From Leifsonia sp. NPDC080035 (GTDB lineage Bacteria > Actinomycetota > Actinomycetes > Actinomycetales > Microbacteriaceae), in NCBI RefSeq assembly GCF_040050925.1, contig NZ_CP157390.1:2294001-2358000 (forward strand): a stretch of 64,000 bases of DNA, given 5' to 3'. The first letter of the stretch is position 1; each line of letters opens with the position of its first letter. The notes under the pieces are model-generated. The model saw only the letters and a program-made list of their open reading frames with translations. It made no database searches and was not told where the DNA came from. Below are positions 23,364 to 30,976 of this stretch, piece after piece. Made by a program: the position numbers and the translations under genes.

Positions 23364-24052
23364 GCAAGCAGGCACTCGTCGTCCGCGGCGGCTGGGACGG
23401 GCACATGCCCGTCGAGACCACCGACCTCTTCGTCCCGTTCCTCCGCGAGCACGGTTTCGACGTGCGCGTGGAGGAGGGCACCCGCGTCTACGCCGACCGA
23501 GGGTTAATGGACACCGTCGACCTGGTCGTCCAGGTGAACACCATGAGCAGCATCCAGGACGACGAGTTCGCCGGACTCCAGCGCGCCGTGCTCGGCGGCG
23601 CGGGGATGGCGGGCTGGCACGGCGGCATCGCCGACGCCTACCGCGACAACGCCGACTACCTGCACATGATCGGCGGCCAGTTCGCCCACCACGCGGGCAA
23701 GGACCCGGCCGAGCGCACCGGGGAGCAGTCGGACAACTACATCCCGTACACGGTCCACATCACCGACTACGGTCGCACGCATCCCATCACGCAGGGCATC
23801 GAGGACTTCGACCTGGTCACCGAGCAGTACTGGGTGCTCTCCGACGAGTACAACGACGTGCTGGCCACCACCACGCAGGAGGCGCGGCCGTGGGACGCCT
23901 GGAACCGCCCGGTCACCTCTCCCGCGATCTGGACGCGCCAGTGGGGCGAGGGCCGGATCTTCGTCTCCGCGCCCGGACACCGGCTGGAGATCGTCGAGAG
24001 CGAGCCCGTGCGCACGATCATCGAACGGGGGATGCTGTGGGCGGCGCGCTGA
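23360..24052 (+). CDS. ThuA-domain protein
   Basis: 230 residues covering a complete ThuA-like fold related to class I glutamine amidotransferases: QALVVRGGWDGHMPVETTDLF at the start, LVVQVNTMSSIQDDE, GMAGWHGGIADAYRDN (GWHGG is typical) and FVSAPGHRLEI near the end. In rhizobia thuA and thuB act in keto-sugar use of trehalose and sucrose. Here it is flanked by two Gfo/Idh genes with overlapping ends, supporting a similar keto-sugar pathway. Its catalytic role is not established. Confidence 0.87.
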   Translation: MSKQALVVRGGWDGHMPVETTDLFVPFLREHGFDVRVEEGTRVYADRGLMDTVDLVVQVNTMSSIQDDEFAGLQRAVLGGAGMAGWHGGIADAYRDNADYLHMIGGQFAHHAGKDPAERTGEQSDNYIPYTVHITDYGRTHPITQGIEDFDLVTEQYWVLSDEYNDVLATTTQEARPWDAWNRPVTSPAIWTRQWGEGRIFVSAPGHRLEIVESEPVRTIIERGMLWAAR

Positions 24053-25134
24053 ACGTTGGCGTCGTCGGCGTCGGGAACATCAGCCGGCAGTACTTCGCCG
24101 AGCTGCCGAAGCTGCCGAACCTGCGGCTCGTCGCCGTCGCCGACCTGGACGAGGACCGCGCCAGGACGGCGGCGGACGAGCACGGCGCCGAGGCGCTCAC
24201 GGTGGATGCGCTGCTCGCGCACCCGGACGTCCACGCCGTGCTCAACCTCACCCTCCCGCAGGCGCACGCCGAGGTCGCGCTGCGCGCACTCGACGCAGGC
24301 AAGCACGTCTACGGTGAGAAGCCGCTCGCGCTGACGACGGCGGAGGCGCGCCCGGTGCTCGAGCGCGCGGAGCGCCGCGGGCTGCGTGTCGGGAGCGCGC
24401 CGGACACGGTCCTCGGCACCGGGATCCAGACCGCACGGGCGCTGCTCGATGCCGGCCGGATCGGCGTCCCGATCGGGGCCGCCGTCGCCTGGAGCGCGCC
24501 GGGACACGAGCTGTGGCATCCCGCCCCGGCGTTCTACTATCAGCCGGGCGCCGGCCCGCTGTTCGACATGGGGCCGTACTACCTCACGGCGCTCGTCACG
24601 TTCTTCGGGCCGGTGGTGCGGGTCTCCGGCGCCGCCGGACGGTCCGCCAGGGAGCGCACGGTCGCGACGGGGCCGCTCGCCGGGACGAGCATCCCGGTGG
24701 ACGTCGACACGCACGTGACCGCCATCCTGGAGCACGCGTCCGGCGTGATCTCCACGGTCACGGTGTCGTTCGAGGTGTGGGCGACCCGGGTGCCGCTGTT
24801 CGAGGTGTACGGCACGGAGGGCACGCTGTCGGTGCCCGATCCCAACCAGTTCTCCGCCACGGTGTCCGTCGCGTCGGCGGGGGACCCGGAGTTCCACGAC
24901 GCGCCGGCCGCGGGCGGCTACGCGGACGCGGGGCGGGGGTTCGGACTCTCCGACCTGGCCAGGGCGATCGAGACGGGGCGCCCGCACCGGGCATCCGGTG
25001 AGCTGGCGTTCCACGTGCTCGAGATCATGGAGGCCGTCCTCGACGCGAGCGCGCGCCACGAGGTCGTCACGCTGTCGCCGGCGCTCGACCGGCCGCAGCC
25101 CGTGCCGCTCGGGGCGCGACCGGAGAGCTGGTGA
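24037..25134 (+). CDS. Gfo/Idh/MocA-family oxidoreductase (ThuB-like position)
   Basis: 365 residues from a GTG at 24037 (VGGALNVGVVGVGNISRQYF), overlapping thuA by 16 bases; ACGGGGGA upstream serves as ribosome site. The nucleotide motif GVVGVGNIS and the EKP motif (GKHVYGEKPLALT, about residue 90) are present. The C-terminal half has PGAGPLFDMGPYYLTALVTFFGPV, with Asp but no His at the usual DxxxH spot (DMGPY), as in several keto-sugar-acting family members. It is the last gene of the operon. Substrate unknown. Confidence 0.82.
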   Translation: MGGALNVGVVGVGNISRQYFAELPKLPNLRLVAVADLDEDRARTAADEHGAEALTVDALLAHPDVHAVLNLTLPQAHAEVALRALDAGKHVYGEKPLALTTAEARPVLERAERRGLRVGSAPDTVLGTGIQTARALLDAGRIGVPIGAAVAWSAPGHELWHPAPAFYYQPGAGPLFDMGPYYLTALVTFFGPVVRVSGAAGRSARERTVATGPLAGTSIPVDVDTHVTAILEHASGVISTVTVSFEVWATRVPLFEVYGTEGTLSVPDPNQFSATVSVASAGDPEFHDAPAAGGYADAGRGFGLSDLARAIETGRPHRASGELAFHVLEIMEAVLDASARHEVVTLSPALDRPQPVPLGARPESW

Positions 25135-25141
25135 GCCGGGC

Positions 25142-25147
25142 TATTGT
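25142..25147 (+). promoter_or_regulatory. -10 element of the ROK gene at 25154 (leaderless)
   Basis: TATTGT lies exactly six bases before the ATG at 25154; no Shine-Dalgarno is present. Confidence 0.55.
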
Positions 25148-25153
25148 CATGTC

Positions 25154-26359
25154 ATGTCCGCCTCTGACCTCAGCACCGTGCGTCCCGCGACCGGCGGCGC
25201 GACGGATGCGCTTCGGCGCAGCAACCTCGCGACGGTGCTCGGTCTCGTCCACCGGGAGGGCGCGCTCTCGCGCAGCGAGCTGACCAGGCGCACCGGCCTC
25301 AATCGCTCCACGGTCGGCGACCTGGTCGCCGAGTTGGCGCGGCTCGACCTGGTCGAGGTCGACGACGCGCCGGCCGCCGGCGGCCGCGGGCGCCCGAGCC
25401 CGCTGGTGCGGGTCACCGGCTCCGTCGCGGCCGTCGCGGTGAACCCGGAGGTGGATGCCGTGCTCGTCGGCCTGGTCGGGCTCGGCGGACGGGTGCTCAA
25501 GAAGGTGCGCATCGAGACCTCCACCGCGCGGTCGGTCACCGATGTCGTCACGCTGGCGTCGGCCGGCATCGCCGGGATGCTGGCGGGCGAGTCCGGCACG
25601 CACATCGTGGGGATCGGCGTCGCCGTCCCCGGCCAGGTGCGGCTCTCCGACGGGATGGTCAAGGAGGCGACGCACTTCGGCTGGGTGGACGAGCCGCTCG
25701 CGGAGCTGCTCGCCTCCGCCACCGGGCTGCGCGCCTGGGCCGCGAACGCCGCGGTGCTGGCGCTGCGCGCCGAGAGCGCCTTCGGCGCCGGGCGCGGCGT
25801 CGACGACCTCGTCTACATGATCGGCGGCGCCTCCGGCATCGGCGGCGGCGTGATCAGCGGAGGCCGCCTGCTCACCGGCGCCGCCGGCTACGCGGGCGAG
25901 TTCGGGCACACCTTCGTGGCGACCGACGGCCGCCCGTGCCCGTGCGGCTCCCACGGCTGCCTGGAGGCGGAGGTCACCCAGGCCGAGCTGCTCGAGGCGG
26001 TCGGACTGGCCTCCGCGCAGGCGGCGGACCTCGCCGACCGCCTCGTCGAAACCGAGGACGCCGCCGCGCTCGCGGTCGCCCGCCGCGCCTACGGGTACCT
26101 GCGCATCGCCGCCAGGGACGCGGTGAACGTGTTCAACCCGTCGGTCGTCGTCCTCGGCGGCTTCCTCGCCGCGCTGTACCGCGGCGCGACGGCGCACGGC
26201 GCCGCCGACCTGCTGAGCGAGGTCGTCCGCTCCTCCCGCGAGGGCGTGGAGGTGGTGGAGGCGCAGCTGGGCGCCGACCAGCTGCTCGTCGGCGCGGCCG
26301 AGCTGGTCTTCTCCGAGCTCATCGCGGACCCGGTGCGCGCCCTCGCCCGCGTCGCCTGA
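25154..26359 (+). CDS. ROK-family transcriptional repressor (XylR-like)
   Basis: 401 residues. An N-terminal winged helix (about 22-80: LATVLGLVHREGALSRSELTRRTGLNRSTVGDLVAEL) precedes a ROK kinase-fold domain with IGVAVPGQVRLSDG, GGASGIGGGVISGGRLLTGAAGYAGEFGH and the zinc motif CPCGSHGCLEAE. It has the form of XylR/NagC-type repressors, which release DNA on sugar binding. It lies between the keto-sugar operon and the xyloside genes. It closely parallels the ROK protein at 33252, so the two are probably paralogues. Its target is uncertain; the xylA and 27752 promoters are candidates. Confidence 0.88.
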   Translation: MSASDLSTVRPATGGATDALRRSNLATVLGLVHREGALSRSELTRRTGLNRSTVGDLVAELARLDLVEVDDAPAAGGRGRPSPLVRVTGSVAAVAVNPEVDAVLVGLVGLGGRVLKKVRIETSTARSVTDVVTLASAGIAGMLAGESGTHIVGIGVAVPGQVRLSDGMVKEATHFGWVDEPLAELLASATGLRAWAANAAVLALRAESAFGAGRGVDDLVYMIGGASGIGGGVISGGRLLTGAAGYAGEFGHTFVATDGRPCPCGSHGCLEAEVTQAELLEAVGLASAQAADLADRLVETEDAAALAVARRAYGYLRIAARDAVNVFNPSVVVLGGFLAALYRGATAHGAADLLSEVVRSSREGVEVVEAQLGADQLLVGAAELVFSELIADPVRALARVA

Positions 26360-26371
26360 GCCCGTCCCCAC

Positions 26372-26437
26372 CCGCCGAGTACGGAGAGAATCCGCGCACT
26401 CGGCGGTTTCGGGGCCATTTTCTGCGTACTCGCGGGC
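26372..26437. repeat. Intergenic palindromic repeat, family B copy 2
   Basis: CCGCCGAGTACGGAG...CTCGGCGG forms a perfect-ended hairpin (26372-26406), followed by the second arm ATTTTCTGCGTACTCGCGGG. It lies between the convergent ROK and threonine-aldolase-like stops and could terminate both. Confidence 0.72.
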
Positions 26438-26460
26438 GAGACTGTGGGGAAAGTGGTGGG

Positions 26461-27558
26461 TCAGCGAGCGGCGCGGCGGAGCACGCGGCGGCCCGCCTCG
26501 GCGACGTCGTCCGCCGTCCAGGCGAGGGCCTCGTCGCGGAGCGTGACCTCGGCGACCGCGCGGCCGCCGTCGTCCGTCCACCAGCCGTGCAGCCAGCGTT
26601 CTCCGGTCGCCTCCAGGTCCTCGAGCACCGCGCGGTTGATCGCGTCCGCACGCAGGTCCGCGTACACCCAGAACTCGCCGATGTGCGGAGGGTCGGGGGT
26701 GACGCGCAGGCCCGGGACGGCGCGCAGCCCCTCGGCGACGACGGCGGCGTGTTCCGCCCAGAGAGGAACGCGGTCGAGGCGGGTGTCGAGCCCGTCGAGG
26801 GCGGCCACGATCGCCGGGAACTGGCGGAAGACGTCGCCTCCGAAACGGGTACGCCAGACGCGTGCCTCGGCGATCAGGTCCTCCTCGCCCGCGATGGCGG
26901 CGCCGGAGAGGCCGCCGACCGCCTTATAGAGCGAGACGGAGATCGAGGACGCGTGGGACACGATCTCGGGAAGCGGGCGCCCGAAGGCGTGCTGCGTTTC
27001 CCAGATCCGCGCGCCGTCGACGTGCAGCGGGACGCCGCGGCGCCGGGCGACGGACGCCAGCTCTACGAACTGGTCCCACGTCGGGAGCACGTAGCCGAGC
27101 TCCTGCAGCGGCAGCTCGACGACCACGGCGGCGAGCGGGCCGGGCATCGCGTCCAGCTCGGCGGCGGTCGGGTGCCGGCGCTCGATGGTCGGGTGGACGG
27201 GCTCCAGCCGGCTGAGCACGGCGAAGCCGTCCTCCTCCTGCAGCTGCGTGTGCTGGAGGGGGTGGACGGCGACACGTCGCGTCCCCGCACGCGCGGCCCA
27301 GACCTGCATGACCGCCTGCTGGGCCATGATCCCGGTCGGGAACCACAGCGCGGCCGGCGTACCCAGCAGCGCGCCCACGCGCCCCTCCAGCCGGCCGACG
27401 ATCCCGTCCCCGTACGCATCGAGCGGTTCGAGGTGCGCGGCGTGTGGTGAGGCGGCGAGTGCAGCGAGCCGTTCCGCCGCCGTCACGGGGCGCTCGTTCG
27501 AGAGCAGCCGCCGCGCGCCGCGGGAAGCACTCCACAACCGCTGCCGTGAATCGGTCAT
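26461..27558 (-). CDS. Threonine-aldolase/beta-eliminating-lyase family PLP enzyme
   Basis: 365 residues with the fold-type I PLP layout of low-specificity L-threonine aldolase: ALWFPTGIMAQQAVMQVW, VPLHVDGARIWETQHAFG (the Asp-Gly-Ala-Arg motif) and SISVSLYKAVGGLSGAAIAG with the PLP lysine. Such enzymes cleave L-threonine or allo-threonine to glycine and acetaldehyde. The N-terminus is longer than usual (about 50 residues before the first conserved block). It has no link to the sugar genes around it. TAGGGT (27570-27565) lies six bases before the ATG, so the message is probably leaderless. Confidence 0.8.
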   Translation of the reverse strand: MTDSRQRLWSASRGARRLLSNERPVTAAERLAALAASPHAAHLEPLDAYGDGIVGRLEGRVGALLGTPAALWFPTGIMAQQAVMQVWAARAGTRRVAVHPLQHTQLQEEDGFAVLSRLEPVHPTIERRHPTAAELDAMPGPLAAVVVELPLQELGYVLPTWDQFVELASVARRRGVPLHVDGARIWETQHAFGRPLPEIVSHASSISVSLYKAVGGLSGAAIAGEEDLIAEARVWRTRFGGDVFRQFPAIVAALDGLDTRLDRVPLWAEHAAVVAEGLRAVPGLRVTPDPPHIGEFWVYADLRADAINRAVLEDLEATGERWLHGWWTDDGGRAVAEVTLRDEALAWTADDVAEAGRRVLRRAAR

Positions 27559-27645
27559 GCCGATACCCTACGTGGTGCCTATTGTTGGGCACCCGAACTA
27601 ATCTTTCCACCCTCTAAACACAGGATGCCGACGCGAGAATCCAGC

Positions 27646-27692
27646 TTGCGTCTTTTCGAAACGTCGTTTATGTTGTGTTCGTCAACAAATTG
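27646..27692 (+). promoter_or_regulatory. Promoter and operator of the xyloside ABC importer operon
   Basis: The -35 is TTGCGT (27646-27651) and the -10 TATGTT (27669-27674), 17 bp apart. The inverted repeat TTTATGTTG (27667-27675) / CAACAAA (27683-27689) covers the -10 and start site, fitting repression by a ROK protein. The CAACAAAT half is shared with the xylA promoter. Confidence 0.65.
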
Positions 27693-27751
27693 CATCGGAG
27701 TGGCTGCGAGGCCTGCACAGGCGCGTCCACTCCACTACAAGGAGGTAAACG

Positions 27752-29062
27752 ATGCGCAAGAAGCACCTCGCATTCGGCGCGATCCTGGCCGCCGGTGCGC
27801 TGCTGCTCGCTGGATGCTCCAGCTCGTCCGATTCGGGCTCCGACAGCACGGACGGAACCGGCAAGACGCTCACCCTCTGGCACTACGAGGGCGAGGACTC
27901 CGCCATGGGCAAGGCCTGGGCCCAGGCCATCACGGACTTCGAGAAGGAGACCGGGGCGAAGGTGAAGTTCGAGGCGAAAAGCTTCGAGCAGATCCGCTCC
28001 ACCGCGTCCCAGGTGCTGAACTCCAACGAGGCGCCGGACATCCTCGAGTACAACAAGGGCAACGCCACGGCCGGCCTCCTCGCCAGCCAGGGCCTGCTCT
28101 CCAACCTCGACGACGCGGTGAAGAAGTACGGCTGGGACAAGAAGCTCGCCTCGAGCCTGCAGACCACCGCGAAGTACGACGACAAGGGCATCATGGGCTC
28201 CGGCTCCTGGTACGGCGTCCCGAACTACGGCGAGTACGTCGAGGTCTACTACAACAAGGACATGTTCGCGAAGTACGGCGTCGAGGTCCCGAAGACGTAC
28301 GACGACTTCGTCGCCGCACTGCAGAAGTTCAGGGCCGCCGGCGTCACCCCGCTCGCCGAGTCCGCGGCCGAGTACCCCCTCGGCCAGCTCTGGTACCAGC
28401 TCGCGCTGACCAAGGCCGACCGCTCGTGGGTGGACGACTACCAGCTCTACAAGGGCAAGGTCGACTGGAAGGGCGAGGCGCTCAGCTACGCCACCAAGAC
28501 CGTCGACGACTGGGTGAAGAAGGGCTACATCTCCAAGGACGCCTCCGGCCTGAAGGCCGAGGACGCCGGGACCGCGTTCATCGCGGGCAAGTACCCGATC
28601 TTCTTCTCCGGCAGCTGGTGGTACGGCCGCTTCCAGAGCGAGATCACGAAGTACCAGTGGGGCACGTTCCTGTTCCCCGGCGCGAAGATGTCGCCCGGTT
28701 CCGCCGGCAACATGTGGGTCGTCCCGGAGAACGCCAAGAACAAGGGCCTCGCGGAGAAGTTCATCGACATCACGATGAGCGACAAGATCCAGGCGCTGCT
28801 CGGCAACAACGGCGGCGTGCCCGTCGCGGCCAAGACCAGCGACATCACCGACGAGAAGTCGAAGGACCTGATCGCCAACTTCAACACCCTCACCGGTGAG
28901 GACGGCATCGCCTTCTACCCCGACTGGCCCACGCCCACCTTCTACGACCAGCTGAACGCCGGCCTGCAGGAGCTGATCAACGGCAGCAAGGACCCGGCCG
29001 CGGTCAACAAGGAGCTCGGCTCCGAGTACCAGGACGGCGTCGACCAGATCGTCAACCAGTAA
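27752..29062 (+). CDS. Sugar ABC transporter substrate-binding lipoprotein (family 1)
   Basis: 436 residues with a lipoprotein signal (MRKKHLAFGAILAAGALLLAGC; lipobox LLAGC, Cys22) and a Ser/Asp-rich linker. The body is an extracellular solute-binding protein: LTLWHYEGED, DILEYNKGNATAGLLASQG, YGVPNYGEYVEVYYNKDMFAKYG and a glycan-interacting C-lobe. It captures a saccharide outside the membrane for the two permeases that follow. The alpha-xylosidase at the end of the operon points to xylosides such as isoprimeverose. GGAGG lies before the ATG. A strong hairpin follows its stop. Confidence 0.92.
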   Translation: MRKKHLAFGAILAAGALLLAGCSSSSDSGSDSTDGTGKTLTLWHYEGEDSAMGKAWAQAITDFEKETGAKVKFEAKSFEQIRSTASQVLNSNEAPDILEYNKGNATAGLLASQGLLSNLDDAVKKYGWDKKLASSLQTTAKYDDKGIMGSGSWYGVPNYGEYVEVYYNKDMFAKYGVEVPKTYDDFVAALQKFRAAGVTPLAESAAEYPLGQLWYQLALTKADRSWVDDYQLYKGKVDWKGEALSYATKTVDDWVKKGYISKDASGLKAEDAGTAFIAGKYPIFFSGSWWYGRFQSEITKYQWGTFLFPGAKMSPGSAGNMWVVPENAKNKGLAEKFIDITMSDKIQALLGNNGGVPVAAKTSDITDEKSKDLIANFNTLTGEDGIAFYPDWPTPTFYDQLNAGLQELINGSKDPAAVNKELGSEYQDGVDQIVNQ

Positions 29063-29074
29063 CCAGCCATCGAC

Positions 29075-29108
29075 CCCGCGGGTTCTGCACGCGTGCGGAA
29101 CCCGCGGG
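29075..29108 (+). terminator. Strong hairpin between binding-protein and permease genes
   Basis: CCCGCGGGTTC pairs perfectly with GAACCCGCGGG, with an inner GCACGCGTGC that also folds. No T-run follows, so it more likely protects the binding-protein mRNA from 3' decay, or partly terminates, giving more binding protein than permease. Confidence 0.65.
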
Positions 29109-29129
29109 ACCGACGGCGACGGAGGAAAC

Positions 29130-30080
29130 ATGAGCGTGCTCACTGCGCGCCCGGCGCGGAAGCGTAGCGAGTCGCTGCTTCCCGACAGCGGGCGCGGATC
29201 GTTCTGGTGGTACCTGCTGCCGGGATTCGTCCTGCTCGCGGTGATCGTCCTGATCCCGCTGGTCTGGAACATCTACCTGAGCTTCACGAGCTACCGGGGC
29301 ATCCGGCCGCCGAAGTTCATCGGTCTGAACAACTGGCAGCGGCTGCTCGCCGACGACAAGTTCTGGACCTCGTTCGGCAACTCGATCGCGATGATCATCG
29401 CGATGGTGGTCATCCCGACGCTCGTGGGCCTGGTGCTCGCGGCGATGCTGTTCGACCTGATCGGCAAGAAGTTCGGCGGCAAGCTGGCCAGCTTCCTGCG
29501 CGCGACGTACTACCTGCCGCAGATCCTCCCGGTCGTCATCGCGGCGATCGTCATCGGCTGGATCCTGCGGCCGGACAACGGCGCGCTCAACCAGGTCCTC
29601 GCCGCCATCGGCCTCGGCGACCTGCAGCACAACTGGCTGGGCAGCCCGGACACGGCGCTCGCGTCGATCATGGCCGTGATGGTGTGGGTGCAGATCGGCT
29701 ACCCGGTCGTCATCTTCATGGCGGCGCTGCAGCGCGTGGACCCCGAGCTCTACGAGGCGGCCGAGCTCGACGGCGCCAACTGGTTCCAGCGGTTCCGCTC
29801 GATCACGGTTTCGATCATCCGGCCCGAGATCTTCGTCGTCACCCTGACCTGCACGATCGCGGCGCTCAAGGTGTTCGGACCGGTCTACACGCTCACCCGC
29901 GGTGGCCCGGGCACCGCGACGATGGTGCCCTCGTACTACTCGTACAGCGAGTTCTTCCAGAGCCAGCAGGTCGGCTACGGCGCCACGATCGCGACCGCGC
30001 TGACGGTGGTCATCATCGCCGTCTCCATCCTCTTCATCATCGCCCAGAACCGGGCCGAGCGCAGGGAGAACGAGCGCTGA
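29130..30080 (+). CDS. Sugar ABC transporter permease (MalF/UgpA type)
   Basis: 316 residues, six membrane segments starting at WWYLLPGFVLLAVIVLIPLVWNIY. The ATPase-docking EAA loop reads EAAELDGANWFQRFRSITVSIIRPE (about residues 208-232). It forms the channel with the next gene product. GGAGGAAAC lies before the ATG. The stop overlaps the next start (TGATG). Confidence 0.92.
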   Translation: MSVLTARPARKRSESLLPDSGRGSFWWYLLPGFVLLAVIVLIPLVWNIYLSFTSYRGIRPPKFIGLNNWQRLLADDKFWTSFGNSIAMIIAMVVIPTLVGLVLAAMLFDLIGKKFGGKLASFLRATYYLPQILPVVIAAIVIGWILRPDNGALNQVLAAIGLGDLQHNWLGSPDTALASIMAVMVWVQIGYPVVIFMAALQRVDPELYEAAELDGANWFQRFRSITVSIIRPEIFVVTLTCTIAALKVFGPVYTLTRGGPGTATMVPSYYSYSEFFQSQQVGYGATIATALTVVIIAVSILFIIAQNRAERRENER

Positions 30081-30976
30081 TGTCCACCACCCTCTCCCGG
30101 CAGACGGGGACCAGCGCCCCGGCCGCCCCGCGCACGCTGAAGCGGCAGAAGCCGAAGAAGACGGCCACCGACTGGGTCATCCTGATCGTCGCCATCGTGA
30201 TCGGCGTCGGGATCGCGTTCCCGTTCCTGCTCATCCTGCTGAACTCGTTCAAGAGCCCCGCCGACTACAACTCCGGCGGTCCGCTCCAGCTGCCGACGCA
30301 CCTCTACACCGACGGCCTCGTGAACTTCTGGAACCGGGTGAACTTCCCGCAGAAGCTCTGGAACTCCGTCTTCATCTCGGCCGTCGTCTCGGTGCTCGCC
30401 GTCGTGATCTCGGTGCTGAACGCATACGCGCTCGGCATCGGCAGGGTCAAGGCGCGCACCTGGATCATCGTGCTCTTCCTGCTGGCGAACATGCTTCCGC
30501 AGGAGTCGCTGCTCTACCCGCTGTACTACATGTTCAAGCAGGTCGGTCTGTACGACAACGTGTGGAGCGTCATCATCATCTTCACGGTGATCCAGAGCGC
30601 GTTCGGCACCTACCTGCTCTCGAGCGTGTACGGCACCTTCCCGAGGGAGGTGCTGGAGGCGGCGTCGCTCGACGGCGCCGGCCGCTGGCGGATCCTCTGG
30701 CGCGTGGTCGTGCCGATCTCCCGTCCGACGCTCAGCGTGCTGCTCATCTTCTTCTTCATCTGGACGTGGAACGAGTTCCTCATCCCGCTGACGTTCCTGG
30801 TCTCCAACGACAACCAGACCGTGCCCGTCGCCATCAGCGTGCTGCAGGGCGACCGGCTCATGGACGTGACGACCACCTCCGCGTCGGCGCTGCTGGGACT
30901 CATCCCCACGCTCGTCTTCTTCCTCATCTTCCAGCGCACCCTCACGCGGGGCATCACAGCAGGAGCTGTCAAGTAA
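30080..30976 (+). CDS. Sugar ABC transporter permease (MalG/UgpE type)
   Basis: 298 residues from the ATG at 30080, which shares one base with the previous stop. Six membrane segments; the EAA loop is EAASLDGAGRWRILWRVVVPISRP. The N-terminal 30 residues are a basic cytosolic tail. It pairs with the MalF-type protein upstream. No ATPase gene is present in the operon. The GH31 gene begins at the next base after the stop. Confidence 0.92.
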   Translation: MSTTLSRQTGTSAPAAPRTLKRQKPKKTATDWVILIVAIVIGVGIAFPFLLILLNSFKSPADYNSGGPLQLPTHLYTDGLVNFWNRVNFPQKLWNSVFISAVVSVLAVVISVLNAYALGIGRVKARTWIIVLFLLANMLPQESLLYPLYYMFKQVGLYDNVWSVIIIFTVIQSAFGTYLLSSVYGTFPREVLEAASLDGAGRWRILWRVVVPISRPTLSVLLIFFFIWTWNEFLIPLTFLVSNDNQTVPVAISVLQGDRLMDVTTTSASALLGLIPTLVFFLIFQRTLTRGITAGAVK

